From: Gammaproteobacteria bacterium
GTDB taxonomy: Bacteria > Pseudomonadota > Gammaproteobacteria > UBA9214
Direction of reading: 5' to 3'
Length of the DNA: 15,755 bases
Assembly: GCA_030635865.1 (NCBI GenBank)
Contig: DAOVYA010000009.1
Location: 1 to 15,755 of the forward strand
Both the position numbers and the translations under genes were made by a program. Shown piece by piece: positions 6,082-13,093 of the stretch (positions are counted from its first letter, which is position 1; each line of letters begins with the position of its first letter). The notes below the pieces were generated by a model that had not been told where the DNA came from, made no database searches, and saw only the letters and a program-made list of their open reading frames with translations.

Positions 6082-6422
6082 CAGTTGTTCCTCGTGCTGA
6101 CTGTGTTACGTTGAAAAGGTTATAAAGTTCTGTATTGCATCAGGCTGCCGGCTTTCACCTGTGCAGACATCTGGATTGGCTAGCTCATTGTTTCGATTGG
6201 GTTTACTGCATTGCGGCGCAAGTATACAGGAGGCTAAATTAGCCCCGTATATCCCGATGGAGAGAGTGAATTCAATTCCTGCTGTACGTTGTATGCATAT
6301 GAAAATCAGGCATATTCTCTCTTTAGGGGTATTCGATACAAAACCCTGAATGGCTAGCATGATTGTCTTCCAGAGACCGGCCTGACACCATCCTGCCGGA
6401 GAACCGTCAAAAGGGACACGCA
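6082..6422. other. Intergenic region with a dyad-symmetric site, no gene seen
   Basis: This 341-base gap between a minus-strand and a plus-strand gene holds the promoters of both. The only clear structure is the dyad GGCTAA-A-TTAGCC (6232-6244) with outer TATAC (6223-6227) / GTATA (6247-6251). A one-base centre argues for a protein-binding operator rather than an RNA hairpin. A TTGTAT ... TATTCT pair with 18-base spacing lies near 6290-6320 as a weak sigma70-like candidate. Open frames in the region have no Shine-Dalgarno or protein-like composition. Confidence 0.45.
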
Positions 6423-6857
6423 ATGACAGATAATTTAATCAATCAGGATTTCGCCAGTGGCGTAGCCGCATTTGAAGCCAAGAATTTTTCACTCGCCATG
6501 CAGCATCTGTCCCCGCTGGCGGAAGCCGGTGACCCGGATGCCCAGCACCGGATAGCGATCATGTGCCAGAACGGTCTGGGCATGGTGCGTAACGAAGCGC
6601 GTGCTTTTAGTATGATGAAGGCTGCTGCCGAGCAAGGCCTGGCGATTGCCCAGCACGGTATCGGTTTCATGTATATGGAGGGTGACTGTGTGGAGCAAAG
6701 CAGTACAGAGGCGGTTAACTGGTTTCGCAAGGCTGCTGACCAGGGGCTGGCCGGTTCGCTGACGACACTTGCACAGATGTACGAAAATGGTAATGGTGTG
6801 GAGCGGGATCCGGAAGAAGCCAAACGGCTGTATGCCAGGGCCGGTTTCGATCTTTAA
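6423..6857 (+). CDS. Sel1-like repeat (SLR) protein
   Basis: This 144-residue protein is made of about three Sel1-like tetratricopeptide-type repeats (roughly residues 37-72, 73-108 and 109-143). The characteristic phrases are GDPDAQHRIAIMCQNGLGM, EQGLAIAQHGIGFMYMEGD, EAVNWFRKAADQGLAGSLTT and LAQMYENGNGVERDPEEAKR. Such repeats form a solenoid that binds other proteins and have no enzyme activity themselves. There is no signal peptide, unlike many envelope SLR proteins, so it probably acts in the cytoplasm. ATG 6423 is preferred over the upstream in-frame ATG 6363 because AGGGA lies seven to eight bases before it and the repeat fold starts soon after. It is 74 bases ahead of dsrS on the same strand and may be co-transcribed with it. 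Confidence 0.92.
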   Translation: MTDNLINQDFASGVAAFEAKNFSLAMQHLSPLAEAGDPDAQHRIAIMCQNGLGMVRNEARAFSMMKAAAEQGLAIAQHGIGFMYMEGDCVEQSSTEAVNWFRKAADQGLAGSLTTLAQMYENGNGVERDPEEAKRLYARAGFDL

Positions 6858-6931
6858 TTGACAGAACCAGTCCGCATCTCGCCCCGCGGTGAGAGATGTG
6901 GGCCAGCGACCTGTTGGTTCTGATTATCATG

Positions 6932-8065
6932 ATGGAATTAACTCCCGAAGACGCGTTGCGTATCAATGTCCTGCTGGCCGGTTCACTGCAGGCCGTGCGC
7001 ATCGATGAATCAAGCATGATCCTGTATGCACTGTCCGATAAAGGTGAGGCGCAGGTCAGGCTAAATCCCAACTGTCGTGACGAGGCCTACTTGAGGGGGG
7101 TGCGTGAAACACTTTCCAGTCACGTGCTGGGTTCGCCCGGTGGTTACCCGGTCTATCTGAAGCGCTGGACCCGTATGGGGCAGGCACGCGATGAAATTCT
7201 CGAGTCCCTGCTGTTACTTGGTGAACCGGAAGCCGTGATAGCGGTCGTGAATGCCAGTGGAATTACAGATGAATTGGCAAGCAGGGCCTGGTGGGCATCG
7301 CAAACCCCGGAAAATGCCCGCTGCATGTTACAGCAGGAACAGGTGGTAGACGGCAAGATGGGCTCCGTACTGGCAGACTTCCTGGTGGAGTTTCTGCCTT
7401 TTGAAGAAGAAGCGCGCAATCAGATCAAGTCAATTTGCCTGGTGTTGCAGGGGGAACTGATCGATTTTGATGTAAAGATGAAGCTCTGGGAACGGGGAAA
7501 AAACAGGAATGCCTATTACGTGGGTTTTCTGCAGGCGCTGCCTGATCAGTTGCCTGATCAGGATGACGAAAACCCGGTATGGGAAGATATACATGGCAAG
7601 CTTGAGAAACTGATCGATGCCGGGAACCCGTTTGCCAGGCAGTTGTGTCGCCTGTTAAGTTCCGTCGGTCAAACATGGCTTGCCGGTGTCAGTGAGGTAT
7701 TGAAAAAGCCCGCGAACCAGGACGTCGTGGTTGAATTGTTGCATGCGATTGCGGAATATTCCGGTTCACTGCCAATGGGGAGTGAGAGACGCACTGATAT
7801 TGACACTATATTCGGCATTGCCGACAGGCTGATTGATGGAAGTTTACAAGCGCCAGGTGATACCGAAAACTGGCTGGAGAGCGTGATCAATGCCGTGCCG
7901 ACAGTATTGCCGAAGATTCGGGCGATGCTGTTTTTATCCTTGCTGGATGAGCCGATTATAGATCCGGTGTTCTCAAAAACCGATGCAATCGGTACGGTCA
8001 TGCGGAAAAAGATGAAACCGGTGAGCGAGCCGATCCAGAAGCAGATTGAAATATTAACAACGTAA
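6932..8065 (+). CDS. dsrS: DsrS-like sulfur metabolism protein
   Basis: This protein of about 377 residues resembles DsrS, the last gene product of the dsr cluster of purple sulfur bacteria such as Allochromatium vinosum. DsrS is cytoplasmic, and its biochemical role in oxidation of stored sulfur is not settled. The match is by remembered family pattern: MELTPEDALRINVLLAGSLQ at the start, then SSHVLGSPGGYPVYLKRWTR and MGQARDEILESLLLLGEPEA, TDELASRAWWASQTPENAR, and WERGKNRNAYYVGFLQALPD. It has no cysteine pair, signal peptide or membrane segment. ATGs at 6929 and 6932 are adjacent; an in-frame ATG at 6896 would add a short hydrophobic leader not expected in the family. No start has a good Shine-Dalgarno. 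grxC follows after 20 bases and cysG after that, forming a likely operon. No other dsr gene is visible in the window, so dsrS is detached here from dsrAB. Confidence 0.78.
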   Translation: MELTPEDALRINVLLAGSLQAVRIDESSMILYALSDKGEAQVRLNPNCRDEAYLRGVRETLSSHVLGSPGGYPVYLKRWTRMGQARDEILESLLLLGEPEAVIAVVNASGITDELASRAWWASQTPENARCMLQQEQVVDGKMGSVLADFLVEFLPFEEEARNQIKSICLVLQGELIDFDVKMKLWERGKNRNAYYVGFLQALPDQLPDQDDENPVWEDIHGKLEKLIDAGNPFARQLCRLLSSVGQTWLAGVSEVLKKPANQDVVVELLHAIAEYSGSLPMGSERRTDIDTIFGIADRLIDGSLQAPGDTENWLESVINAVPTVLPKIRAMLFLSLLDEPIIDPVFSKTDAIGTVMRKKMKPVSEPIQKQIEILTT

Positions 8066-8085
8066 ATAGAGGGAAGGAATCTGTT

Positions 8086-8349
8086 ATGAGTGATATTCGA
8101 ATGTACTGTACGGCCATCTGTCCCTACTGTGTCAGGGCGGAGATGTTGCTGAAATCCAGGGATATGGAAGTCAGCAAGATCTTTATCGATGAAATGCCTG
8201 ATGGATTCAGGAATCTTTATGATTTAACCGGTCGGCGGACAGTGCCCCAGATCTTTATCGGGGACAGGCATGTGGGTGGTTTTGACGATCTCGCGGCACT
8301 CGAGTCACAGGGTGAACTTGATCCGCTACTCATGGCATTCAACCAGTAG
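8086..8349 (+). CDS. grxC: Glutaredoxin 3 (GrxC)
   Basis: This 87-residue glutaredoxin is the usual length for GrxC. The redox site is Cys12-Pro-Tyr-Cys15 (AICPYCVRAEMLL), the cis-proline loop is TVPQIFIG (52-59), and the glutathione-binding GGFDDL motif is at 64-69. It reduces disulfides and protein-glutathione mixed disulfides using glutathione in the cytoplasm. AAGGAA lies eight to nine bases before ATG 8086. It sits between dsrS (20 bases upstream) and cysG (16 bases downstream) on the same strand, so it is probably transcribed with both. That location suggests thiol control in sulfur metabolism, an inference from context. Confidence 0.96.
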   Translation: MSDIRMYCTAICPYCVRAEMLLKSRDMEVSKIFIDEMPDGFRNLYDLTGRRTVPQIFIGDRHVGGFDDLAALESQGELDPLLMAFNQ

Positions 8350-8365
8350 CCCGGGTAAGAGTCGC

Positions 8366-9757
8366 ATGGATTATTTGCCGGTATTTCTGAAAATTGAAGA
8401 CACACCCTGCCTGGTCGTCGGTGGAGGCAAGGTGGCCGCAAGGAAAGTCAGGCTGCTGGCAAGGGCGGGCGCGAATATTACGTTGGTGTCACCAGCAGTT
8501 TGCGATGAAATCGATGCGGCCGTTAAACAAGGCACTGTGACGCATATCAAAAGACGTTTTCAGGATAAAGACCTGGATGGCGTGGTGCTGGTAATCACGG
8601 CAACAGATGATGAAGCACTCAACCGGTCGGTCTCCGAACTGGCAAAACAGCAAAGAATTCCTGTCAACGTGGTGGACAGCCCGGATCTGTGCAGTTTCAT
8701 CATGCCGTCCATTATTGACCGTTCGCCGGTGCAGGTGGCGGTGTCGACCGGCGGGGCTTCCCCCGTACTGGCACGTTTGTTACGGGCCCGGCTTGAGAGT
8801 TTTATCCCGGCAGCCTACGGGCGACTCGCAAAGCTGGTCGATGAATATCGCCAGCGCGTAAAGGACCGGTTCCCCGATTCCGAACACCGGCGCTATTTCT
8901 GGGAAAGTATTCTGCAGGGGCGGGTTGCCGAGCTGTTGTTTGCCGGTCAGGATGAGAAGGCGCGTACGGCCTTGCAGGGAGCTATTGACGACGTGGACAC
9001 ACATTATGGTGAGACCGGTGAAGTGTACCTGGTAGGTGCCGGGCCAGGCGATCCGGACCTGGTTACATTCAGGGCGCTACGCCTGATGCAACAGGCCGAC
9101 GTGGTTGTATATGACCGGTTGGTGTCGAAACCGATCCTGGAATTGGTGCGCCGTGATGCCGAGTTGATTTATGCGGGCAAACAACGGGACCAGCATACGC
9201 TAAGCCAGGAAAGCATTAACGAGCTACTGGTGCGCCTCGCAAAAGAGGGGAAGCGTGTATTGCGACTCAAGGGCGGTGACCCGTTTATTTTCGGTCGCGG
9301 TGGTGAGGAAATTGAAACGCTGGCTGCTGAGCAAATCCCGTTCCAGGTAGTCCCCGGCATTACCGCAGCATCCGGGTGTGCCTCCTACGCAGGTATCCCC
9401 CTGACGCACCGGGATTATGCGCAGTCCTGTATTTTTGTTACCGGACATCTCAAGGACGGTAGTGTTGACCTGGATTGGGAGCGGCTTGCAAAACCGGCCC
9501 AGACTATTGTTTTCTACATGGGCCTGCACAGTATACCGGTGCTAAGCAGGGAGTTGATCGCACATGGGCTCTCAAAGGATACCCCTGTAGCGCTCGTGCA
9601 GCAGGGTACGACCCGTGACCAACGTGTTTTTATAGAGACCCTCGAAACCATGCCGGATCTACCGGAACGGGAACAATTGAAAGCCCCGACAATTATTATC
9701 GTTGGCGAGGTTGTTCAGCTACAGGAAAAGCTGAGCTGGTTTGGCAAGGAGCAATAA
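8366..9757 (+). CDS. cysG: Trifunctional siroheme synthase (uroporphyrinogen methyltransferase / precorrin-2 dehydrogenase / sirohydrochlorin ferrochelatase)
   Basis: This 463-residue enzyme makes siroheme from uroporphyrinogen III. The N-terminal CysGB half (1-210) has the NAD-binding VVGGGKVAARK (18-28), the catalytic Asp104 in NVVDSP, and STGGASPVLARLLR (127-140) with the dimer-interface serine/threonine region. The C-terminal SUMT half (215-463) shows YLVGAGPGDPDL (221-232), VVVYDRLV (246-253), LRLKGGDPFIFGRGGEE (299-315), VPGITAASG (329-337) and FYMGL (383-387). Length and order match Escherichia coli CysG. The start is ATG 8366 with GGTAAGA upstream; a longer frame would overlap grxC. 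Siroheme is the cofactor of assimilatory and dissimilatory sulfite reductases, so its place behind dsrS fits supply to DsrAB. Confidence 0.97.
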   Translation: MDYLPVFLKIEDTPCLVVGGGKVAARKVRLLARAGANITLVSPAVCDEIDAAVKQGTVTHIKRRFQDKDLDGVVLVITATDDEALNRSVSELAKQQRIPVNVVDSPDLCSFIMPSIIDRSPVQVAVSTGGASPVLARLLRARLESFIPAAYGRLAKLVDEYRQRVKDRFPDSEHRRYFWESILQGRVAELLFAGQDEKARTALQGAIDDVDTHYGETGEVYLVGAGPGDPDLVTFRALRLMQQADVVVYDRLVSKPILELVRRDAELIYAGKQRDQHTLSQESINELLVRLAKEGKRVLRLKGGDPFIFGRGGEEIETLAAEQIPFQVVPGITAASGCASYAGIPLTHRDYAQSCIFVTGHLKDGSVDLDWERLAKPAQTIVFYMGLHSIPVLSRELIAHGLSKDTPVALVQQGTTRDQRVFIETLETMPDLPEREQLKAPTIIIVGEVVQLQEKLSWFGKEQ

Positions 9758-9766
9758 TTTGTACCG

Positions 9767-9909
9767 CGTCATTGCGAGTCACGTCAGCGACGCGGCCAGG
9801 TAATCCCCCGTCTTTGCGAGGAACGAAGTGACGCGGCAATCTCGTTCATGAGTGCACCCGGGGTCCGTTGCCAGATTCGGGAGATTGCTTCGCTTCGCTC
9901 GCAATGACG
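9767..9909. repeat. Compound interspersed palindrome, CATTGCGAG family, copy 3
   Basis: Three arm-like modules are joined. A degenerate left arm (9767-9806) starts CGTCATTGCGAG and ends TAATCC. A second forward long-type arm (9811-9841) reads TCTTTGCGAGGAACGAAGTG then ACGCGGCAATC. An inverted short-type arm (9881-9909) reads GAGATTGCTTCGCTTCGCTC then GCAATGACG. It differs from the other two copies by having two forward arms and by ending in a short rather than a long arm. It follows cysG and may end its transcript. Confidence 0.85.
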
Positions 9910-10163
9910 AGGGAAAGGGCGCGACTCGCCATAACGAGAATTGCATCAGCTCGTGGCGTGCAAGGGTGTGCGGGCGCCTCCTGCAAGCTTAACTATTTGA
10001 TCTTGATAATCTTATCGTTGCAGGCCTGGAACCGTACTGGCGTCAGGTCATCCTGAAGCGTGTAGGACATTTCCCATTGTCCCCCGATTTCCGCGGTGCT
10101 AGCCTGTCATTCATGAAAAAGGATTGGGTATGGATGCTCATTCCATATGAGGGGGAGTGCAAT
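9910..10163. other. Leader region upstream of gacA, no gene seen
   Basis: Together with the repeat before it, this completes a 406-base gap after cysG. It holds the presumed gacA promoter, but I cannot point to a convincing -35/-10 pair. A 62-codon open frame from 9868 reads through the repeat (DCFASLAMT is the usual translation of such arms) and is not considered a gene. The last bases include a strong GGGGGAG ribosome binding site for ATG 10164. Confidence 0.5.
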
Positions 10164-10811
10164 ATGATTAATGTGATGCTGGTGGACGACCACGACCTTG
10201 TTCGTTCGGGTATTAAACGCATACTTGCTGATGTCGGCGACATTGAGGTGGTTGCCGAGGCCGATAGTGGTGAGCAGGCAGTCAGTCAGGCCCGCAAGAT
10301 TAAACCCGATATCATCCTGATGGACCTGAGTATGCCGGGTATTGGCGGGCTGGAGGCGACCCGGAAAATTACCCGTTCAATGCCGGGGGCAAAGATTATT
10401 GCTGTAACTGTCCACGATGACGATCCTTTTCCTGCACGTCTCCTTGAGGCGGGTGCCGTGGGTTATCTCACCAAGGGCTGCGATGTCAGGGAAATTATCA
10501 ATGCAATTAAATCAGTTTACCTGGGCGAGCAATATTTAACGCCCGGTGTTGCTCAGAAGCTTGCGCTGTCATTTGTCAATCATCGTGAAAAGGCCCCGCT
10601 TGAAGAACTGACGCAACGTGAAATACAGGTTATGTTGATGATAGTGAAGGGTGAATCGAACAAGGAGATATCAGAAAAACTTTGTTTGAGTCCAAAGACC
10701 ACCAGCACCTATCGTTACCGTCTGTTTGAGAAGCTCGGTGTTAAAAATGATGTTGAACTGACCCGGTTTGCCATCCGTTATGGCCTTATCAAGGAAAACA
10801 TCATGCACTAG
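10164..10811 (+). CDS. gacA: GacA/UvrY-type LuxR-family response regulator
   Basis: This 215-residue two-component response regulator has a receiver domain (1-120) with acidic pocket Asp8-Asp9, phosphoacceptor Asp54 (IILMDLSMPG), Thr82 and Lys104 (YLTKG). A LuxR-type helix-turn-helix follows (147-205) with LTQREIQVMLMIVKGESNKE and CLSPKTTSTYRYRLFEKLGV. The latter is characteristic of GacA/UvrY, which responds to the sensor kinase GacS/BarA and drives small RNAs that titrate CsrA/RsmA. The start ATG 10164 has GGGGGAG about six bases upstream; a longer frame from 10077 is rejected. In relatives uvrC follows directly; here two extra genes intervene and a GC-rich hairpin closes the gene. No cognate kinase gene is in the window. 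Confidence 0.95.
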   Translation: MINVMLVDDHDLVRSGIKRILADVGDIEVVAEADSGEQAVSQARKIKPDIILMDLSMPGIGGLEATRKITRSMPGAKIIAVTVHDDDPFPARLLEAGAVGYLTKGCDVREIINAIKSVYLGEQYLTPGVAQKLALSFVNHREKAPLEELTQREIQVMLMIVKGESNKEISEKLCLSPKTTSTYRYRLFEKLGVKNDVELTRFAIRYGLIKENIMH

Positions 10812-10819
10812 ATTCCGCG

Positions 10820-10844
10820 GTGCCCGGGGTTGCCCGGGCACTTT
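10820..10844 (+). terminator. GC-rich hairpin after gacA, likely terminator
   Basis: A perfect 9-bp stem GTGCCCGGG (10820-10828) / CCCGGGCAC (10833-10841) with a GTTG loop begins nine bases after the gacA stop and is followed by a short TTT. The stem is strong but the T tract is short, so termination may be partial. It would separate gacA from the inserted genes. Confidence 0.65.
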
Positions 10845-10999
10845 CAAGGTTGCCATACCGGCTGTTTTCTTGCCGTTTATCTGAATTTCCGAGACCTTCG
10901 TCTAAGTATTGCTTGCCAGGGCTGGCATCATATGGACTGTTGTGCTTTTCTGGTTACAGGAAGTGAATTGAACGCTGATGCTGGGGATAGAGACAGACC

Positions 11000-12442
11000 A
11001 TGGAAAGAACCCGTGTACCAGAGATACCAGATGGACTTCAATGGTTTAATGTTGATAGTCCGGTAAGCCTGCTGGATCAGGCAGGACGTGTGGTGCTGCT
11101 TGATTTTGGCAATTACTCTTCGATTCACTGTCGGCATGTAGTTTCGGACCTTCGTTATCTTGCCGATAAATACCGGGACAGGCTCGTTATTATCGGCATC
11201 CATTCACCAGCGTTTCCGGGAGAGAAGGATGGTGCTCATGTGCAAAAGGCAATCAACAGGCATCGTATAAACTACCCGGTCGTTCACGATCCCGGGTTAA
11301 CTATCAGCATGGTCTATGGTGTTCGTGTTTGGCCGACACAGGTACTGATTGATCCTGAAGGTTATATTCTTGGATCCCTGTCCGGGGAGGTCAGGCTGTC
11401 AGAGCTGGAGCAGTTGATTGATTACCAGGCTAACAGGAAAGGTGGATCCCCCGTAGCCGGTGGATCTTCTTTCACAATCCTGCAATCACCGGAACCCGCA
11501 GGTGTCTTGTCTTTCCCGGGAAGAATCGTTGCATCGGATAGCAAGGTTTATATTGCAGACAGTGGCAATAACCGCATCCTGGTTGCTTCAAACAGCGGTA
11601 GCGTGTTGCGCCAGTACGGTGGTGAGACAGCAGGTCTTATTGATGGCGATGGCGGATCAGCCGCTTTTAATAACCCGCAGGGCATGGTGCTGGTCGATGA
11701 ACATCTGTATATAGCAGATGAAGGCAATCATGCAATTCGGCGTATCAATATACGCAATAACGATGTCGTTACAGTCGCCGGCACAGGCAGGCAGGGCTCT
11801 TCTGCTGTCATAGATGGTTCTGATCCACTGAATGTCGATTTGAATTCACCCTGTGATCTTGCTTTCAAAAGCGGTGTACTTTACATAGCCATGGCCGGTT
11901 TACACCAGATCTGGCGTTTTTCACTGGTTAAAAACACACTCGAGGTATTTTCAGGCAGTGGGGAAGAAAACCTGGTCAATGGCCCTCCTGGAGAAGCTGC
12001 CTTTGCACAACCAAGCAGTTTGACGATTCTCGGCGACAAATTATATACAGCCGATGCGGTTACATCGGCTGTTCGTAGTGTCGATCTCGCGACCGGCTTT
12101 GTCAGCGCCCTGGTGGGTGCGGGCTCGGTTGAATACGGTGAAAACGACGGGGACGGGGTAGCCACCCGGCTTCAATATCCACTGGATATAGAGGCAGACC
12201 CTGCCCGGAATTTGCTCTGGGTGGCTGACACATATAATAATAAAATCAGAAGGATATCAGTAAGTGATAAATATGTTTCCAGCGTGTTTCTGAATCGGGC
12301 ACTGGATGAGCCAGGTGGACTGGCGTTTCGTAACGATACCCTTTACATTGCCAATACAAACTTGCACGAGATCCTGCGTCTTAACCCTGAAAACGGTCAC
12401 GCTGAAGCCCTGAATGTCACAGAAGAATTTGCTGAAATTTGA
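11000..12442 (+). CDS. NHLRC2-like thioredoxin-fold / NHL-repeat protein
   Basis: This 480-residue cytoplasmic protein resembles NHLRC2 and its bacterial relatives. Residues 12-140 form a thioredoxin-like domain (LQWFNVDSPVSLLD, VVLLDFGNYSSIHCRHVVSDL, LVIIGIHSPAFPGEK, WPTQVLIDPEG with the cis-proline at 112). Residues 160-470 hold about six NHL repeats (for example KVYIADSGNNRILVAS, HLYIADEGNHAIRRINI, LLWVADTYNNKIRRISV) that should fold as a six-bladed propeller. Family members usually have a C-C-I-N-C active site; here it reads Ser40-Ser41-Ile-His-Cys44, so only the last cysteine remains and CxxC redox chemistry is not possible. There is no signal peptide. The start is ATG 11000. Its end overlaps the UDG gene by 29 bases, so the two are translationally linked. 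The substrate is unknown. Confidence 0.88.
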   Translation: MERTRVPEIPDGLQWFNVDSPVSLLDQAGRVVLLDFGNYSSIHCRHVVSDLRYLADKYRDRLVIIGIHSPAFPGEKDGAHVQKAINRHRINYPVVHDPGLTISMVYGVRVWPTQVLIDPEGYILGSLSGEVRLSELEQLIDYQANRKGGSPVAGGSSFTILQSPEPAGVLSFPGRIVASDSKVYIADSGNNRILVASNSGSVLRQYGGETAGLIDGDGGSAAFNNPQGMVLVDEHLYIADEGNHAIRRINIRNNDVVTVAGTGRQGSSAVIDGSDPLNVDLNSPCDLAFKSGVLYIAMAGLHQIWRFSLVKNTLEVFSGSGEENLVNGPPGEAAFAQPSSLTILGDKLYTADAVTSAVRSVDLATGFVSALVGAGSVEYGENDGDGVATRLQYPLDIEADPARNLLWVADTYNNKIRRISVSDKYVSSVFLNRALDEPGGLAFRNDTLYIANTNLHEILRLNPENGHAEALNVTEEFAEI

Positions 12443-13082
12443 TCCGGACTGCAGTGCTTGCACCCGGCTCTCCGGTTTTCTTGATCAGACTTCCAAAAAG
12501 TACCCGGAATATCATGCGCGCCCTGTAGCCCCCTTTGGCGATGTTGATGCACGCTTGTTAATTGTCGGGTTGGCGCCCGGTATGCACGGCGCAAATGCTA
12601 CGGGGCGTCCGTTTACCGGAGACTACGCGGGTATTCTGCTATACCAAACCCTGTTTGATTTTTCGTTCAGTAACCAGCCAGAGTCCGTGTCACTGGATGA
12701 CGGCCTGGAACTGTTCGACTGCCGGATCACCAATGCGGTGAAATGCCTGCCGCCACAGAACAAGCCGCTGCTCGAGGAGGTAAAGAACTGTAATGGCTTT
12801 TTGCGAGCCGAGCTTGATGAATTGCCTCAATCATCCGTTATCATTGCCCTGGGCAAGCTTGCACATGATGCAGTGTTGCGCTCGATGGGCTTGCGCCTGG
12901 CTGCCTTTCCGTTTGCGCATACCGGCATACACTGGATTGCAGAAGACAGGCTGCTGATTGATTCCTACCACTGCAGTCGCTACAACACCCAGACCCGTCG
13001 TTTAACACCTGCCATGTTCAGTGACGTATTCCGGCTTGCCCGCAAGGCCCTGAAGAAACAGGGTGGTGCGGCAACCGCATGA
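12414..13082 (+). CDS. Type-5 uracil-DNA glycosylase (UDGb family, 4Fe-4S)
   Basis: This 222-residue DNA-repair enzyme removes uracil and related deaminated bases. The signature VGLAPGMHGANATGRPFTGD (51-70) contains the GLAPG loop, and TNAVKCLPPQNKP (106-118) is the second family block. SYHCSRYNTQTRRLT (184-198) is the C-terminal catalytic loop with His186, where many relatives have H-P-S. Iron-sulfur ligands are probably Cys13 and Cys16 (DCSAC), Cys111 and Cys126. Family 5 lacks the catalytic Asp/Asn of family 1 and uses residues in the GLAPG loop region. ATG 12414 lies inside the end of the upstream gene (29-base overlap). uvrC starts 11 bases downstream, placing base-excision and nucleotide-excision genes in one operon. 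Confidence 0.92.
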   Translation: MSQKNLLKFDPDCSACTRLSGFLDQTSKKYPEYHARPVAPFGDVDARLLIVGLAPGMHGANATGRPFTGDYAGILLYQTLFDFSFSNQPESVSLDDGLELFDCRITNAVKCLPPQNKPLLEEVKNCNGFLRAELDELPQSSVIIALGKLAHDAVLRSMGLRLAAFPFAHTGIHWIAEDRLLIDSYHCSRYNTQTRRLTPAMFSDVFRLARKALKKQGGAATA

Positions 13083-13093
13083 GGTAGTTGCAT

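Noticed and set aside
8270..8365. Upstream extension of cysG to an in-frame ATG at 8270
   Set aside because: It would overlap grxC by 80 bases and add residues not found in CysG; ATG 8366 has a ribosome site and matches the family start.
9868..10056. 62-codon open frame containing DCFASLAMT
   Set aside because: It reads through a repeat arm and has no Shine-Dalgarno; this phrase is a known artefact of translating such repeats.
10830..11066. 78-codon open frame between gacA and the NHL gene
   Set aside because: It begins inside the hairpin after gacA, overlaps the start of the NHL gene, and has no ribosome site or protein-like pattern.
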